DNA of 8,603 nucleotides from CAYWNA01 sp964459305 (GCA_964459305.1 CAYWNA010000398.1:1-8603); one strand, 5' to 3'; shown: positions 1-6,662, counted from the stretch's first letter. Program-made: numbers and translations. Notes: a model not told the origin generated them from the sequence alone.

Positions 1-103
1 GTCAGCCCTCGCTTACGCGTCGGGTTACGATGGGCTGATGAGAAATGCGGGCTAGGAAGTCGCAGCCGACCGATCACCGGTGTTTGAGCTACGGACCAGC
101 CCC

Positions 104-787
104 TCAGGCGGACATGCCGGTCGTTTCCAGCCGCGCGTCGTTTGAGGCGACCAGCTTCCTTAGTTTTCCGCCGCTGAAGTACTGGCCGTCCTCTTGGACC
201 TCGCACCAAAGGACATCCGCAATTAAGCGTATGTGGTCGCCGCTTTCGAGCTCAAATGCCAGAACCACAGATCCCCGCTCGATCGGGCGGTCGTGGATCA
301 GCCCAACGCCCTTCGGGGAGATGTCTCGCACATAGCCTGTGAACGATTCACCAGAACTCTCGTCGGGCATTTCGTCGGGATCATGCAGGCGCGCTATCGT
401 GATTCCCTTGTTCAGAGGCAGCCTCGTTTCTCCGCGACAGGCCCCATCGAGCACTTTCGCAACGCTGATGCTACGCGTTATCTCATTCACGGCGGTGCCG
501 ATTTCATCAATCGCACGCATGCCGCTCATCACCTTATCGAGTTTCCGTACGAACCTTTGCGTTGCCTCTCTCTCCCGTTCCTGACGCATGGAGCGTACCA
601 GCCTTCGGTCTCGAATATCGAGACCAACTGCCGAGACGAAACCAAACGCCCCGAAAATCGCCCACCATCCACTCCAACCCGTGCCAAGCAACGCGCCCCA
701 GGCTGCGATAGCCATACAGAGGCTCACGTAGATCACTAGTCCCCGGATACCCCCTGATTCGACTTTGGCATCGTGAGTTGTCAGCAT
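104..787 (-). CDS. Membrane-anchored PilZ-domain protein (putative c-di-GMP receptor)
   Basis: The 227-residue product has two closely spaced hydrophobic segments (about residues 16-35 and 41-56). A charged helical linker rich in Arg and Glu follows (about 57-115), then a C-terminal PilZ domain (about 116-212). Both c-di-GMP signature elements are visible: RxxxR as R118-GET-R122 followed by LPL, and DxSxxG as D155-I-S157-PK-G160. PilZ domains with these residues bind cyclic di-GMP, so the protein probably reports c-di-GMP at the inner face of the cytoplasmic membrane; its effector is unknown. The start at 787 is preferred over an in-frame ATG pair at 839-844 because GGAGG lies 8 bases before 787 and nothing similar precedes the upstream ATGs. 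The gene is separated from its neighbours by more than 200 bases on the upstream side and is probably its own transcription unit. The PilZ call is strong. Membrane topology (both termini cytoplasmic) is inferred. Confidence 0.85.
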   Translation of the reverse strand: MLTTHDAKVESGGIRGLVIYVSLCMAIAAWGALLGTGWSGWWAIFGAFGFVSAVGLDIRDRRLVRSMRQEREREATQRFVRKLDKVMSGMRAIDEIGTAVNEITRSISVAKVLDGACRGETRLPLNKGITIARLHDPDEMPDESSGESFTGYVRDISPKGVGLIHDRPIERGSVVLAFELESGDHIRLIADVLWCEVQEDGQYFSGGKLRKLVASNDARLETTGMSA

Positions 788-1008
788 CAGAGACCCCTCC
801 GACAAACGTTGAATAGCCGCCCGAAAGAACCTACCAGGCATCATCGACCGTGCCAGTGAGCCGAGCGGAAGACAGGTCGCTACGTAAAGTATAGCTCACA
901 ACTGTAGATTTGGTCGTCTTGTTTTTGGCGAGGAGTTCATGTGCAGAAGAAATGGGGCAATGACGCGGGGCAATGACGACTGAGGACTCGTTCAAGGCGG
1001 CCAAGCTG
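788..1008. other. Spacer upstream of the PilZ gene
   Basis: This 221-base spacer between the PilZ start and the receiver fragment has no convincing gene. Reading on the minus strand, a good -10-like hexamer TATACT sits at 893-888, about 100 bases before the PilZ ATG. I find no matching TTGACA-like -35 at 16-18 bases, so a promoter here is only a suggestion. The PilZ ribosome-binding site (GGAGG at 800-796 on the minus strand) is at its left end. It also contains a 13-base tandem duplication (954-978), listed separately. Confidence 0.4.
954..978. repeat. 13-bp tandem duplication
   Basis: The unit GGGGCAATGACGC occurs at 954-966 and again at 967-978; the second copy matches for 12 bases and then diverges. 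It lies just downstream (in the minus-strand direction) of the receiver fragment's present stop codon. The extra 13 bases shift any reading frame that ran through here by one. It looks like a slippage duplication in non-selected DNA. Confidence 0.75.
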
Positions 1009-1341
1009 TCAGGCTTCCTCTGCGAGTTCCTGTTCTGCTTGTTTGTCTTTTTTTCGAGTACATTGCGGATAGCCGAGTACATTGCGGATAGCAATGGCCA
1101 ATTCGATAACGCTGCAAGGCTTTGCGAACATGCGATGCACGCTGGCCTCGTTGATGGCTCCTATCGCCACGGATGCCGTTGCATTTCCGGTCATGAGAAT
1201 GCGCTCGATTGCGGAAAACGCGTCTTGCATCCGTTTCAGAAAGTCGACACCGGACATTCCGGGCATTCGCTCGTCGCTGACGATCACATCAACAGAGTGG
1301 CGTGAGAGGATCTGTGCGGCCTCCGCGCACAGAAGCGACAT
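1009..1341 (-). pseudogene. Receiver (REC) domain fragment lacking its N-terminus, C-terminus frameshifted
   Basis: The 110-residue reading frame carries the middle and end of a CheY-like receiver. The phospho-acceptor is D23 in VSDERMPGMSG, the conserved Thr is T51 in LMTG, and the conserved Lys-Pro is K74-P75. The GAINEASVHRMFAKP stretch resembles receivers found with HD-GYP or HDOD outputs. Missing is the first third: no beta-1 strand and no acidic pair for Mg2+. The frame is closed by TGA at 1372-1374, only ten codons before the ATG, and I could not find the missing piece in the other frames upstream. A weak GGAG lies 4 bases before the ATG, so translation is not excluded. After about residue 89 the frame is altered by a 19-bp duplication, giving a basic tail that ends at 1009. 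Without Mg2+ ligands it is unlikely to be phosphorylated normally. I call it a relic; a small non-canonical receiver is the alternative. Confidence 0.65.
1055..1092. repeat. 19-bp perfect tandem duplication inside the receiver fragment
   Basis: The 19-base unit CGAGTACATTGCGGATAGC is present twice, back to back and without mismatch, at 1055-1073 and 1074-1092. On the coding (minus) strand the first copy read encodes AIRNVL in the receiver frame. The second copy is read one base out of phase and gives GYPQCT. A run of seven A on the coding strand (1054-1048) follows immediately. With a single copy the frame would instead continue as AIRNVLEKKTNKQ. Nineteen is not a multiple of three, so this is a frameshifting event that looks recent because the copies are identical. 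Confidence 0.9.
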
Positions 1342-1847
1342 GTTGCTCCAGGGCCGGGCAGTTTGGTCGTATCAGCAGAGCGGCCAGAACGATCGGCCGG
1401 AAGCGTGGTGCCGGTGGATCTCGCGGAGTTGGCATCTTGGGCACGTCCCTGCCTTTCCCGATATCGTCTTCCCTGACGATCGGATCTCACACGGCAAGGG
1501 GTACCTGTCTCGCGCTCGCTGGATGGTAGTCCTTTACCTCTAAGGCCCGGCCGCAAACGGCGCACCGAGACAGTCGTGCTGAAGAGCACCCCCCCGCCTA
1601 GTCTTTTTCGTCTGTGGCAGCGCCGTTGTGCATGCGAATTATGCACATCGGACGGCGTAGCACACGGCCCGCTGCGTCCCAGCGTGGAGGGAAGGCATGG
1701 CTAGCACCGAACGCCGCGCGGCAGGTCTCGTGCAGCCGGCGCGGCCGTGCTAATGGGCAGTTGCGAAAATGTCGCATTCGGCGTTCTTGGGGCCGTTCTC
1801 CGCTGCCGGTGATTCCCTTGGACGCCTGGCAAGTCAGAACACCGGGC
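1342..1847. other. 506-base gene-poor spacer with one dyad
   Basis: Nothing here is recognisable as a gene. The open frames on either strand are arginine-, proline- and serine-rich, of the type that GC-rich non-coding DNA produces. The stretch lies downstream of the response regulator and upstream of the receiver fragment, and it may contain decayed remains of the latter's 5' half. I see no strong T-tract terminator after the regulator stop; the best pairing is a 6-bp inverted repeat (1806-1811 with 1840-1845), which is weak. One tidy dyad (1627-1647) is listed separately. Confidence 0.5.
1627..1647. promoter_or_regulatory. Perfect inverted repeat, operator-like
   Basis: Arms TGTGCAT (1627-1633) and ATGCACA (1641-1647) are exact reverse complements around a 7-base spacer. 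The 21-base span would suit a dimeric helix-turn-helix protein or form a small hairpin. There is no T-run after it on either strand, so a terminator is unlikely. It sits roughly 280 bases upstream of the receiver fragment. Function is not shown. Confidence 0.25.
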
Positions 1848-2465
1848 TCAAGGCTCTTGCAGCCGATGAGTCGTGATTAACCGGACGAGTTCGGCATCGC
1901 CGTCCACTTCCATCTTCTCCAGCACCTGAGCCCGATGTTTGGCCACCGTCTGGACGCTGATTCCGAATTCGGCGGCGATCTTCTTCATCGACTTGCCGTC
2001 ATACAGCAACTCCATGACCTCCAACTCGCGAGGCGAGAGCCGGCAGACGAGCATTTCGAACGCGGTCCTTTCCGGTTCCTGCTGGCGGCGCTGCCGGTCT
2101 CTGTCCAGGGCACGTTGCACGAGGTCCAGCAGCCGGTCGCCATCGACGGGCTTCTCGACAAAATCAAAGGCGCCGGCCTTCAGCGCCCGGACGGTGGCCG
2201 GCACGTCGCCGTGGGCGGTGACGAAGATGATGGGGATGCGTCTGCCTTCACGCACGAGCCTCTCCTGGAGTTCCAGACCCGTCATTTCCGGCATGCACAG
2301 GTCCAACACCAGACAGCCCGGCCGCGCGGGATCGTAGGCATTGAGGAACCGGACAGCCGAATTGTACGTCTCGGCATGATGCCCAGCCGATTCCATGAGC
2401 CAGCTCAACGAGTCGAGTGCCGCTGCGTCATCGTCCACGAGGAAGACGGTGGTCTCAGTTTGCAC
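1848..2465 (-). CDS. FixJ/TodT-family response regulator (REC + LuxR-type HTH)
   Basis: The 205-residue protein is a transcriptional regulator of the NarL/FixJ class, close to the usual FixJ length. The receiver (about 5-122) has the acidic pair D11-D12, phospho-acceptor D55 in LVLDLCMPEMTG, T83 and K105-P106. A GerE/LuxR-type helix-turn-helix follows (about 143-200), with the recognition region around ISVQTVAKHRAQV. Phosphorylation at D55 should promote dimerisation and DNA binding. The chosen start is GTG at 2465 because AAGGA lies 7 bases upstream and the receiver then begins at the normal distance; longer frames run back into the kinase gene. Its first codons overlap the last codons of the upstream kinase by 11 bases, which indicates translational coupling and makes that kinase its cognate partner. 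Its C-terminal 50 residues match the regulator remnant at 6379-6531 at 44 positions. Target genes are not identifiable here. Confidence 0.93.
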   Translation of the reverse strand: MQTETTVFLVDDDAAALDSLSWLMESAGHHAETYNSAVRFLNAYDPARPGCLVLDLCMPEMTGLELQERLVREGRRIPIIFVTAHGDVPATVRALKAGAFDFVEKPVDGDRLLDLVQRALDRDRQRRQQEPERTAFEMLVCRLSPRELEVMELLYDGKSMKKIAAEFGISVQTVAKHRAQVLEKMEVDGDAELVRLITTHRLQEP

Positions 2466-5400
2466 GATCCAGTCCTTGCCATGTGATTGGGATTGAGAAG
2501 CAAAAAATGGTCCCCTGCGGCGAATTGGGCGTGGTCCAAACCCGGCCTCGATGGGCATCGACAATCGCCTGGCTGATTGCCAGCCCCATGCCGAGCCCTT
2601 CGGCCTTGGTCGTGAAGAACGGATCAAAGAGCTTGCTGCGTGCCTCGTCGCTCAGCCCCCGGCCGGCGTCCCCCACGCCCACTTGGACCATGCCATTCTC
2701 CGCAACCGATGTCGTGAGTGTCAAGCATCTCTGTTCTGGCGGGACGTCGCGCATCGCGTCCAGGGCGTTGCGGATCAAATTCAAGGCGACCTGTTGGATT
2801 TGAATATCATCCGCGACCACAGACGGCAGGTCCCTTTGCAGGTCCAACCGCACAGCAATGCTGTTTTGGCGGATCTGGTGGTCGACGAGCTTGAGTAGAT
2901 CGCACAGGAGCTCATTCAGATCGGTGGACGACATACACGCATCACGCTTCTTCACCGCCCTGCGAAGGCCGCCGATGATATCGGCCGCGCGGCGAGCTTG
3001 CGAGACGATTTTTTCCATGGTCTCACTCAGTTCGCCGGGATCGTCGGTCCCGGTTCGCATGCGCCAGATAACTCCGGTTGCGTAGTTGGTGATCGCGTAC
3101 AGCGGCTGATTCAGTTCATGCGACAGCCCGGCGGCCAGTTGTCCCATGGTGTGAAGTCGAGCCATGTGCGCCAATTCTGCATCCCGCTGTCGGATCCCTG
3201 CTTCCATCCTCTTTTGCTCGGTGATGTCTTCGATCATGACAAGCGCGCGTGGTTCATCGCCCAGGGGCAACTGAACCGAGGAAACGAGCGCATCACGTGT
3301 GGCCGCCGCGCCGTTGTAGTCGACGAGAACCTGATGTTCTTCTCGGAAGTGCGAGTTGCCCGTCTTGAGCGTGTCAATCACCAGGTTGCGGATGCCGCAG
3401 GACTCGCACGCGGGGCCGAAACCGCAGCCTTCCGGATGCTCTAGCGTGTGGACGCACCGCAGCACTTCGCCCCCTCGCAATCCGACGACGTCGACATCGT
3501 CGCCGCTGTGCGCCCGGCGCGCCGCGCGATTGGCCCGGCGAACTCGCCGGTCTTCGTCCACCACAATGATTATCACCGGGGCGCTGTCATATACGACGGA
3601 CAATTCCTTCTCGCTGTGAGTCAGCGCCTTCTCGACTCGCTTGCGTTCCGAGATATCGCAGGCTGCGTGCACCGCACCGACGAGGTTCTCCGCTTCGTCA
3701 AAAACCGGGTCCATGGTGATCGCCACCCAACGGGTCCCGTTGGCAAGTTGCGTCTCCAGTTGGACTCGTCGCTTTGTCGCTTTCAGTTCGGTGTAGGGAC
3801 AGAAATCCGGCGGCGCCTCCATGCCGTGGACGACTTCGTGGTATTTCCTGCCCACGAGTCTGTCGACCGGCACACCGGCGAACTCCGCTGCAGCCCGGTT
3901 GGCTCGTAGGACACGGTTTTCGGTGTCCAGCAACATGATGGCATCTTGGGTCGAATCGAAAGTTGTGCACCATTCGTTCGCGGCCCGCATCAGGGCTTCT
4001 TCAGCCTTAAGTCTCGCGAGAGAACTGCCAATCTGTGCGGCAACTGCCTCCAGGGCGTCCTGGGCGTGTGGCGGGACCTCGGACAAAGCGTGGGAACCGA
4101 CGGTCAGGCAGCCGATCACCCGACCTTCGTGCTTGATAGGCAGGATGGCGATGGCGCATACGCCTTCACGCTTTTCGGTCTGGCTCAACGCCAGTGGCAA
4201 GTCATCGAGCCGCGCGTACAAGGGCTCACCCGCCATCACCAGACGGGCGCGGTCGGATTCGGAATCGAAGTGCGAAACGGACTGCATGAGTTCTTTCGAA
4301 ACACCCTCCGAGCACGCGACGTCCAATGCTCCGGTACGTTCGTCCACGAGACGGACGGCGCCGCAGTCCATGTTCGAGACGCGCATCGCTGTTCTGATAG
4401 ACTGCCTCAAACCTTCGGTAAAGTCAGTCGTACTGCTCAACGCCACGGCCAGATCACGCTGCTCCCGGACGACACCTTCCGCTCGCTTTCGAGCGGTGAC
4501 ATCCAGAAAGGCGATTTGAATGGCCGGACGGCCTCCAACGTGTGTCCTGCTGGCGATGATCTCGACCCACAGCATATCCCCGTCCTTGCGGAGAAGGCGA
4601 TGTTCGTACCGCGACGGCGGCACGCCTCCTTCGATCCGTTCCTGATGCCGGCCCCACACCAACTCTTGATCATCGGGGTGGACGTGCTGTTTCAGCTCTT
4701 CCCGTGACATTCCCAGAAGTTCGTCGATCGTGCAGCCCAACATGCCCGCGAGGGCCTGATTGGCAAACACCGCGCGACCGTCTTGCAGAATCACCAAGCC
4801 CTGCAGCGAATTATCCACCAGGGTCCGATAGGCTTCCTCCGCCCGCCTGCGTTTAGTGATGTCGCGGGAAACGCCGATGATTCCGACAGGGCTACCATCG
4901 TCTCCCAGCAAGAAGGACGCGTTCATCTCGACCCAGATTGTCGAGCCGTCTTTGCACTTCGCTTCCGCCTCGATCCCAACCGGTCGAGTCAAAGCATCCG
5001 GGGCCTCCTTGGCCAATGCCAGCGTCTGGGCCAACGTCTTTCGCGCCAGCGCGGCGGAAGCAGGTGTAAAGATCTCGTCCAACGTATGACGCATTGCCTC
5101 CGCGACACTGTAGCCCCTCAGTGTCTCCACCGAAGGGCTGAGGTAGGTCCAGTTCAGGTCCAGATCGCCGGCCCAAATCACATCGCTAGCGTTCTCGGCA
5201 ACCAGGCGGTAACGCTCCTCGCTTTCCCGCAACTGACTCTCCGCCCCGATCTGTTCCGTGATGTCTTGAGTGAACCCCAATACCCACGAAGGTGTTCCAT
5301 TTTCATCACACTCGATCTTGGCCCGGGTGTGAATATGCCGTTCCTTTCCATCGTTCCTGACAATCCGGTAACGGACCTCGACATTCTTTTCTCCCGCAAA

Positions 5401-6078
5401 GGTCCGTTGAGTCAACGCGATCAATTGATCCTTATCGTCGGGGTGCACGAACCCCAGGAACGACTCGTAGGTTGGCGAGACATCGCCGGGTTGGACGCCC
5501 AGTAGGGTGAATATCTGATCCGACCATTCTTGCTTGCCAGTGCACATATTCAACCGGAAGCTCCCAACGCCGCCGATCTCTTCTGATTTTCGATGCAGGT
5601 ATTCTTTGGTCCGCAGTTCCTCGTTGGCCTCATGTAACTCGCTGGTTCGTTCCGCAACGGCATCCTCCAACTGGGCCGCATATCGCTCTAGGCGTACTCG
5701 AAACGCCCTGTGAACATGGTGGATCAACTCGCTCGGATCGGCCCCTTTCTCCACGTAGGCGAAGGCGCCTACGTTGACGGCATCCTTGGCCGACTCGTAC
5801 GAACTGTACGCCGTATGGATGATGATTCGTACATTGCCCGAGAGCGGCTCCAGCTTGCCGAGCAGTTCGCTGCCGCTGAGATCCAAGAGACGCAAATCGA
5901 CGACCGCCACGCCGACGTCGCCACCGGCGAGATGCTCCAGAGCCTCCGCGCCCGTCGCGCAGCCAACCACGTCAAACCCCTCGGCCTCGAAAATGCGAGT
6001 TAACGTCCGAAGCTGATTCGCTTCGTCATCCAGGACCAGCAGACGTGAGTGGCGTGATTCATCCGCGGCATCTACCAT
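2455..6078 (-). CDS. Hybrid sensor histidine kinase K1: REC-PAS-PAS-PAS-GAF-PAS-PAS-HisKA-HATPase
   Basis: This 1207-residue kinase has no membrane segment and should be cytoplasmic. Order of parts: receiver (about 12-126; D17-D18, phospho-acceptor D61, T89, K111); coiled-coil linker (128-165); PAS at about 168-275, 286-411 and 415-533; GAF (540-694); PAS with an HG-PP-FCP motif (697-812); PAS with four cysteines C875, C885, C891, C894 (823-957); HisKA with H987 in SHELNQPLYAI; HATPase (about 1085-1198) with N-box NLIRNALDAM, G1 around D1137, F-box LFDPFFTTK and G2 GLGMGLAI. The H-box is of the FixL/DctB kind. The start at 6078 is preferred over a TTG 96 bases upstream because AAGGGA lies 7 bases before it. 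It autophosphorylates H987 and should pass phosphate to D55 of the coupled regulator. The N-terminal receiver suggests extra input from another kinase. Ligands are unknown. PAS boundaries are estimates. Confidence 0.93.
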   Translation of the reverse strand: MVDAADESRHSRLLVLDDEANQLRTLTRIFEAEGFDVVGCATGAEALEHLAGGDVGVAVVDLRLLDLSGSELLGKLEPLSGNVRIIIHTAYSSYESAKDAVNVGAFAYVEKGADPSELIHHVHRAFRVRLERYAAQLEDAVAERTSELHEANEELRTKEYLHRKSEEIGGVGSFRLNMCTGKQEWSDQIFTLLGVQPGDVSPTYESFLGFVHPDDKDQLIALTQRTFAGEKNVEVRYRIVRNDGKERHIHTRAKIECDENGTPSWVLGFTQDITEQIGAESQLRESEERYRLVAENASDVIWAGDLDLNWTYLSPSVETLRGYSVAEAMRHTLDEIFTPASAALARKTLAQTLALAKEAPDALTRPVGIEAEAKCKDGSTIWVEMNASFLLGDDGSPVGIIGVSRDITKRRRAEEAYRTLVDNSLQGLVILQDGRAVFANQALAGMLGCTIDELLGMSREELKQHVHPDDQELVWGRHQERIEGGVPPSRYEHRLLRKDGDMLWVEIIASRTHVGGRPAIQIAFLDVTARKRAEGVVREQRDLAVALSSTTDFTEGLRQSIRTAMRVSNMDCGAVRLVDERTGALDVACSEGVSKELMQSVSHFDSESDRARLVMAGEPLYARLDDLPLALSQTEKREGVCAIAILPIKHEGRVIGCLTVGSHALSEVPPHAQDALEAVAAQIGSSLARLKAEEALMRAANEWCTTFDSTQDAIMLLDTENRVLRANRAAAEFAGVPVDRLVGRKYHEVVHGMEAPPDFCPYTELKATKRRVQLETQLANGTRWVAITMDPVFDEAENLVGAVHAACDISERKRVEKALTHSEKELSVVYDSAPVIIIVVDEDRRVRRANRAARRAHSGDDVDVVGLRGGEVLRCVHTLEHPEGCGFGPACESCGIRNLVIDTLKTGNSHFREEHQVLVDYNGAAATRDALVSSVQLPLGDEPRALVMIEDITEQKRMEAGIRQRDAELAHMARLHTMGQLAAGLSHELNQPLYAITNYATGVIWRMRTGTDDPGELSETMEKIVSQARRAADIIGGLRRAVKKRDACMSSTDLNELLCDLLKLVDHQIRQNSIAVRLDLQRDLPSVVADDIQIQQVALNLIRNALDAMRDVPPEQRCLTLTTSVAENGMVQVGVGDAGRGLSDEARSKLFDPFFTTKAEGLGMGLAISQAIVDAHRGRVWTTPNSPQGTIFCFSIPITWQGLDRAN
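2473..2477 (-). promoter_or_regulatory. Ribosome-binding site deciding the GTG start of the response regulator
   Basis: On the minus strand AAGGA occupies 2477-2473, 7 bases before GTG at 2465. It lies inside the last codons of the kinase gene. This is the reason for choosing the GTG rather than a longer frame that overlaps the kinase catalytic domain. Confidence 0.7.
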
Positions 6079-6085
6079 CGCTCCA

Positions 6086-6091
6086 TCCCTT
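6086..6091 (-). promoter_or_regulatory. Ribosome-binding site deciding the K1 start
   Basis: On the minus strand AAGGGA occupies 6091-6086, 7 bases before the ATG at 6078. The alternative upstream TTG at 6174 has no comparable element and would add 32 residues before the receiver domain that look unlike a domain extension. Confidence 0.6.
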
Positions 6092-6152
6092 CGCAGAACA
6101 CAAAGTGTCTCAAGACTTCCGCTGCGACGCGTCGGCAGCTCCTTTTCAGAGA

Positions 6153-6175
6153 GTTGCCCAAGCCAAGAGGGCAAC
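6153..6175. promoter_or_regulatory. Inverted repeat in the K1 leader
   Basis: Arms GTTGCCC (6153-6159) and GGGCAAC (6169-6175) are perfect reverse complements around a 9-base spacer, starting 75 bases upstream of the K1 ATG. It could be a leader stem-loop, or an operator for a dimeric regulator such as the operon's own response regulator. No T-tract follows in the minus-strand direction, so it is not a standard intrinsic terminator. Confidence 0.35.
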
Positions 6176-6378
6176 AGGCGTTGCGCAGTCTAGACCAGGA
6201 CAGTGATTTTCGCACTGGCAGAAGGCCGATCTGAATGATCATACGAAATTTCCGCGTTATCTATTAGGTTGCAAGGTGTCGGTCCGAAAGTGCTAGTCGC
6301 GGACTATTGGCTTGGGTCGCCTCGCGGCGTCGGTGCTTCGTTCGCGCCGTTCGACGATTCTGCCTGGGACGGCAAAGC

Positions 6379-6531
6379 TCAAGGCTCCTGTAGCCGGTGG
6401 GCCGAAAGCAACCGGACAAGTTCGGCGTCGCCGTCCACTTCCATCTTCTCCAGAACCTGAGTGCGATGCTTGGCCACCGTCTGGACGGAGATTCCGAATG
6501 CGACGGCGATTTTCTTCATGGACTTGCCGTC
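6379..6531 (-). pseudogene. Remnant of a second FixJ-type response regulator (C-terminal HTH only)
   Basis: The last 50 codons of a FixJ-type regulator survive here, from DGKSMKK to HRLQEP and TGA. They align without gaps to the last 50 residues of the intact regulator at 1848-2000: 44 of 50 residues are identical, with about 21 base differences in 153, some 13 of them silent. Upstream of DGKS the similarity stops abruptly. Only 131 bases separate it from the stop of kinase K2, far too few for a receiver, and they show no receiver motifs. The surviving piece also lacks the first HTH-domain helix. A frame through it opens far upstream at 6747, but its N-terminal part is out-of-frame sequence overlapping the K2 gene. 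A short peptide from ATG at 6519 is possible but has no ribosome-binding site. Best read as the decayed partner of K2. Confidence 0.85.
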
Positions 6532-6662
6532 TGGCGAGCGCAGCTGCAATGGACATGACCATGTCAGGATCTCCGGACGGCGCCAGATCGGTAAGCGATG
6601 GGGGATTGCAGCGGTATGCGGTTGGCAAAGACAAGATAGCCTGGGTTGTCGGAATCGAGGGC
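6532..6662. other. Junction between K2 and the regulator remnant
   Basis: By comparison with the K1-regulator pair, a start site and receiver of about 460 bases should be here; instead there are 131 bases of unrecognisable sequence. A small dyad (GACAT at 6552-6556, ATGTC at 6561-6565) lies in it. The bases after the K2 stop faintly resemble the intact regulator's first codons (CAA-x-GAG spacing), but the GTG start would be ACG. Confidence 0.5.

Larger units (their letters stand above)
6079..6378. other. 300-base spacer and leader of the K1-regulator operon
   Basis: This is the stretch between the regulator remnant and K1, and the likely home of the K1 promoter. No gene is visible. On the minus strand a -10-like TATGAT lies at 6243-6238, but no good -35 sits 16-18 bases before it. 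I found no sigma-54 consensus. Two inverted repeats are present: the 7-bp one at 6153-6175 (listed separately) and a shorter CAGTG/CACTG pair at 6201-6205 and 6213-6217. Confidence 0.4.

Noticed and set aside
1048..1054. Programmed frameshift at the A7 run in the receiver fragment
   Set aside because: The phase would permit slippage, but the frames reached encode nothing recognisable, and the nearby duplications explain the broken frame better.
831..1094. Minus-strand frame of 87 codons beginning with TTG
   Set aside because: It is the alternative frame of the receiver fragment created by the 19-bp duplication, not a separate gene.
1284..1646. Minus-strand frame of 120 codons upstream of the receiver fragment
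   Set aside because: Arg/Gly/Ser-rich, overlaps the receiver fragment in another frame, no recognisable domain, and does not supply the missing receiver N-terminus.
1806..1845. Terminator after the response regulator
   Set aside because: The only pairing is a 6-bp stem with a 28-base loop and no T-run, which is too weak to call.
3946..4707. Plus-strand open frame of 253 codons opposite K1
   Set aside because: Antisense shadow of the K1 GAF and PAS region, with no recognisable motif.
6079..6174. N-terminal extension of K1 to a TTG at 6174
   Set aside because: No ribosome-binding site precedes the TTG, whereas AAGGGA sits 7 bases before the ATG at 6078, directly before the receiver domain.
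6293..6634. Minus-strand frame of 113 codons across the regulator remnant
   Set aside because: It reads the remnant's HTH DNA out of frame and continues into spacer, so it is a shadow.
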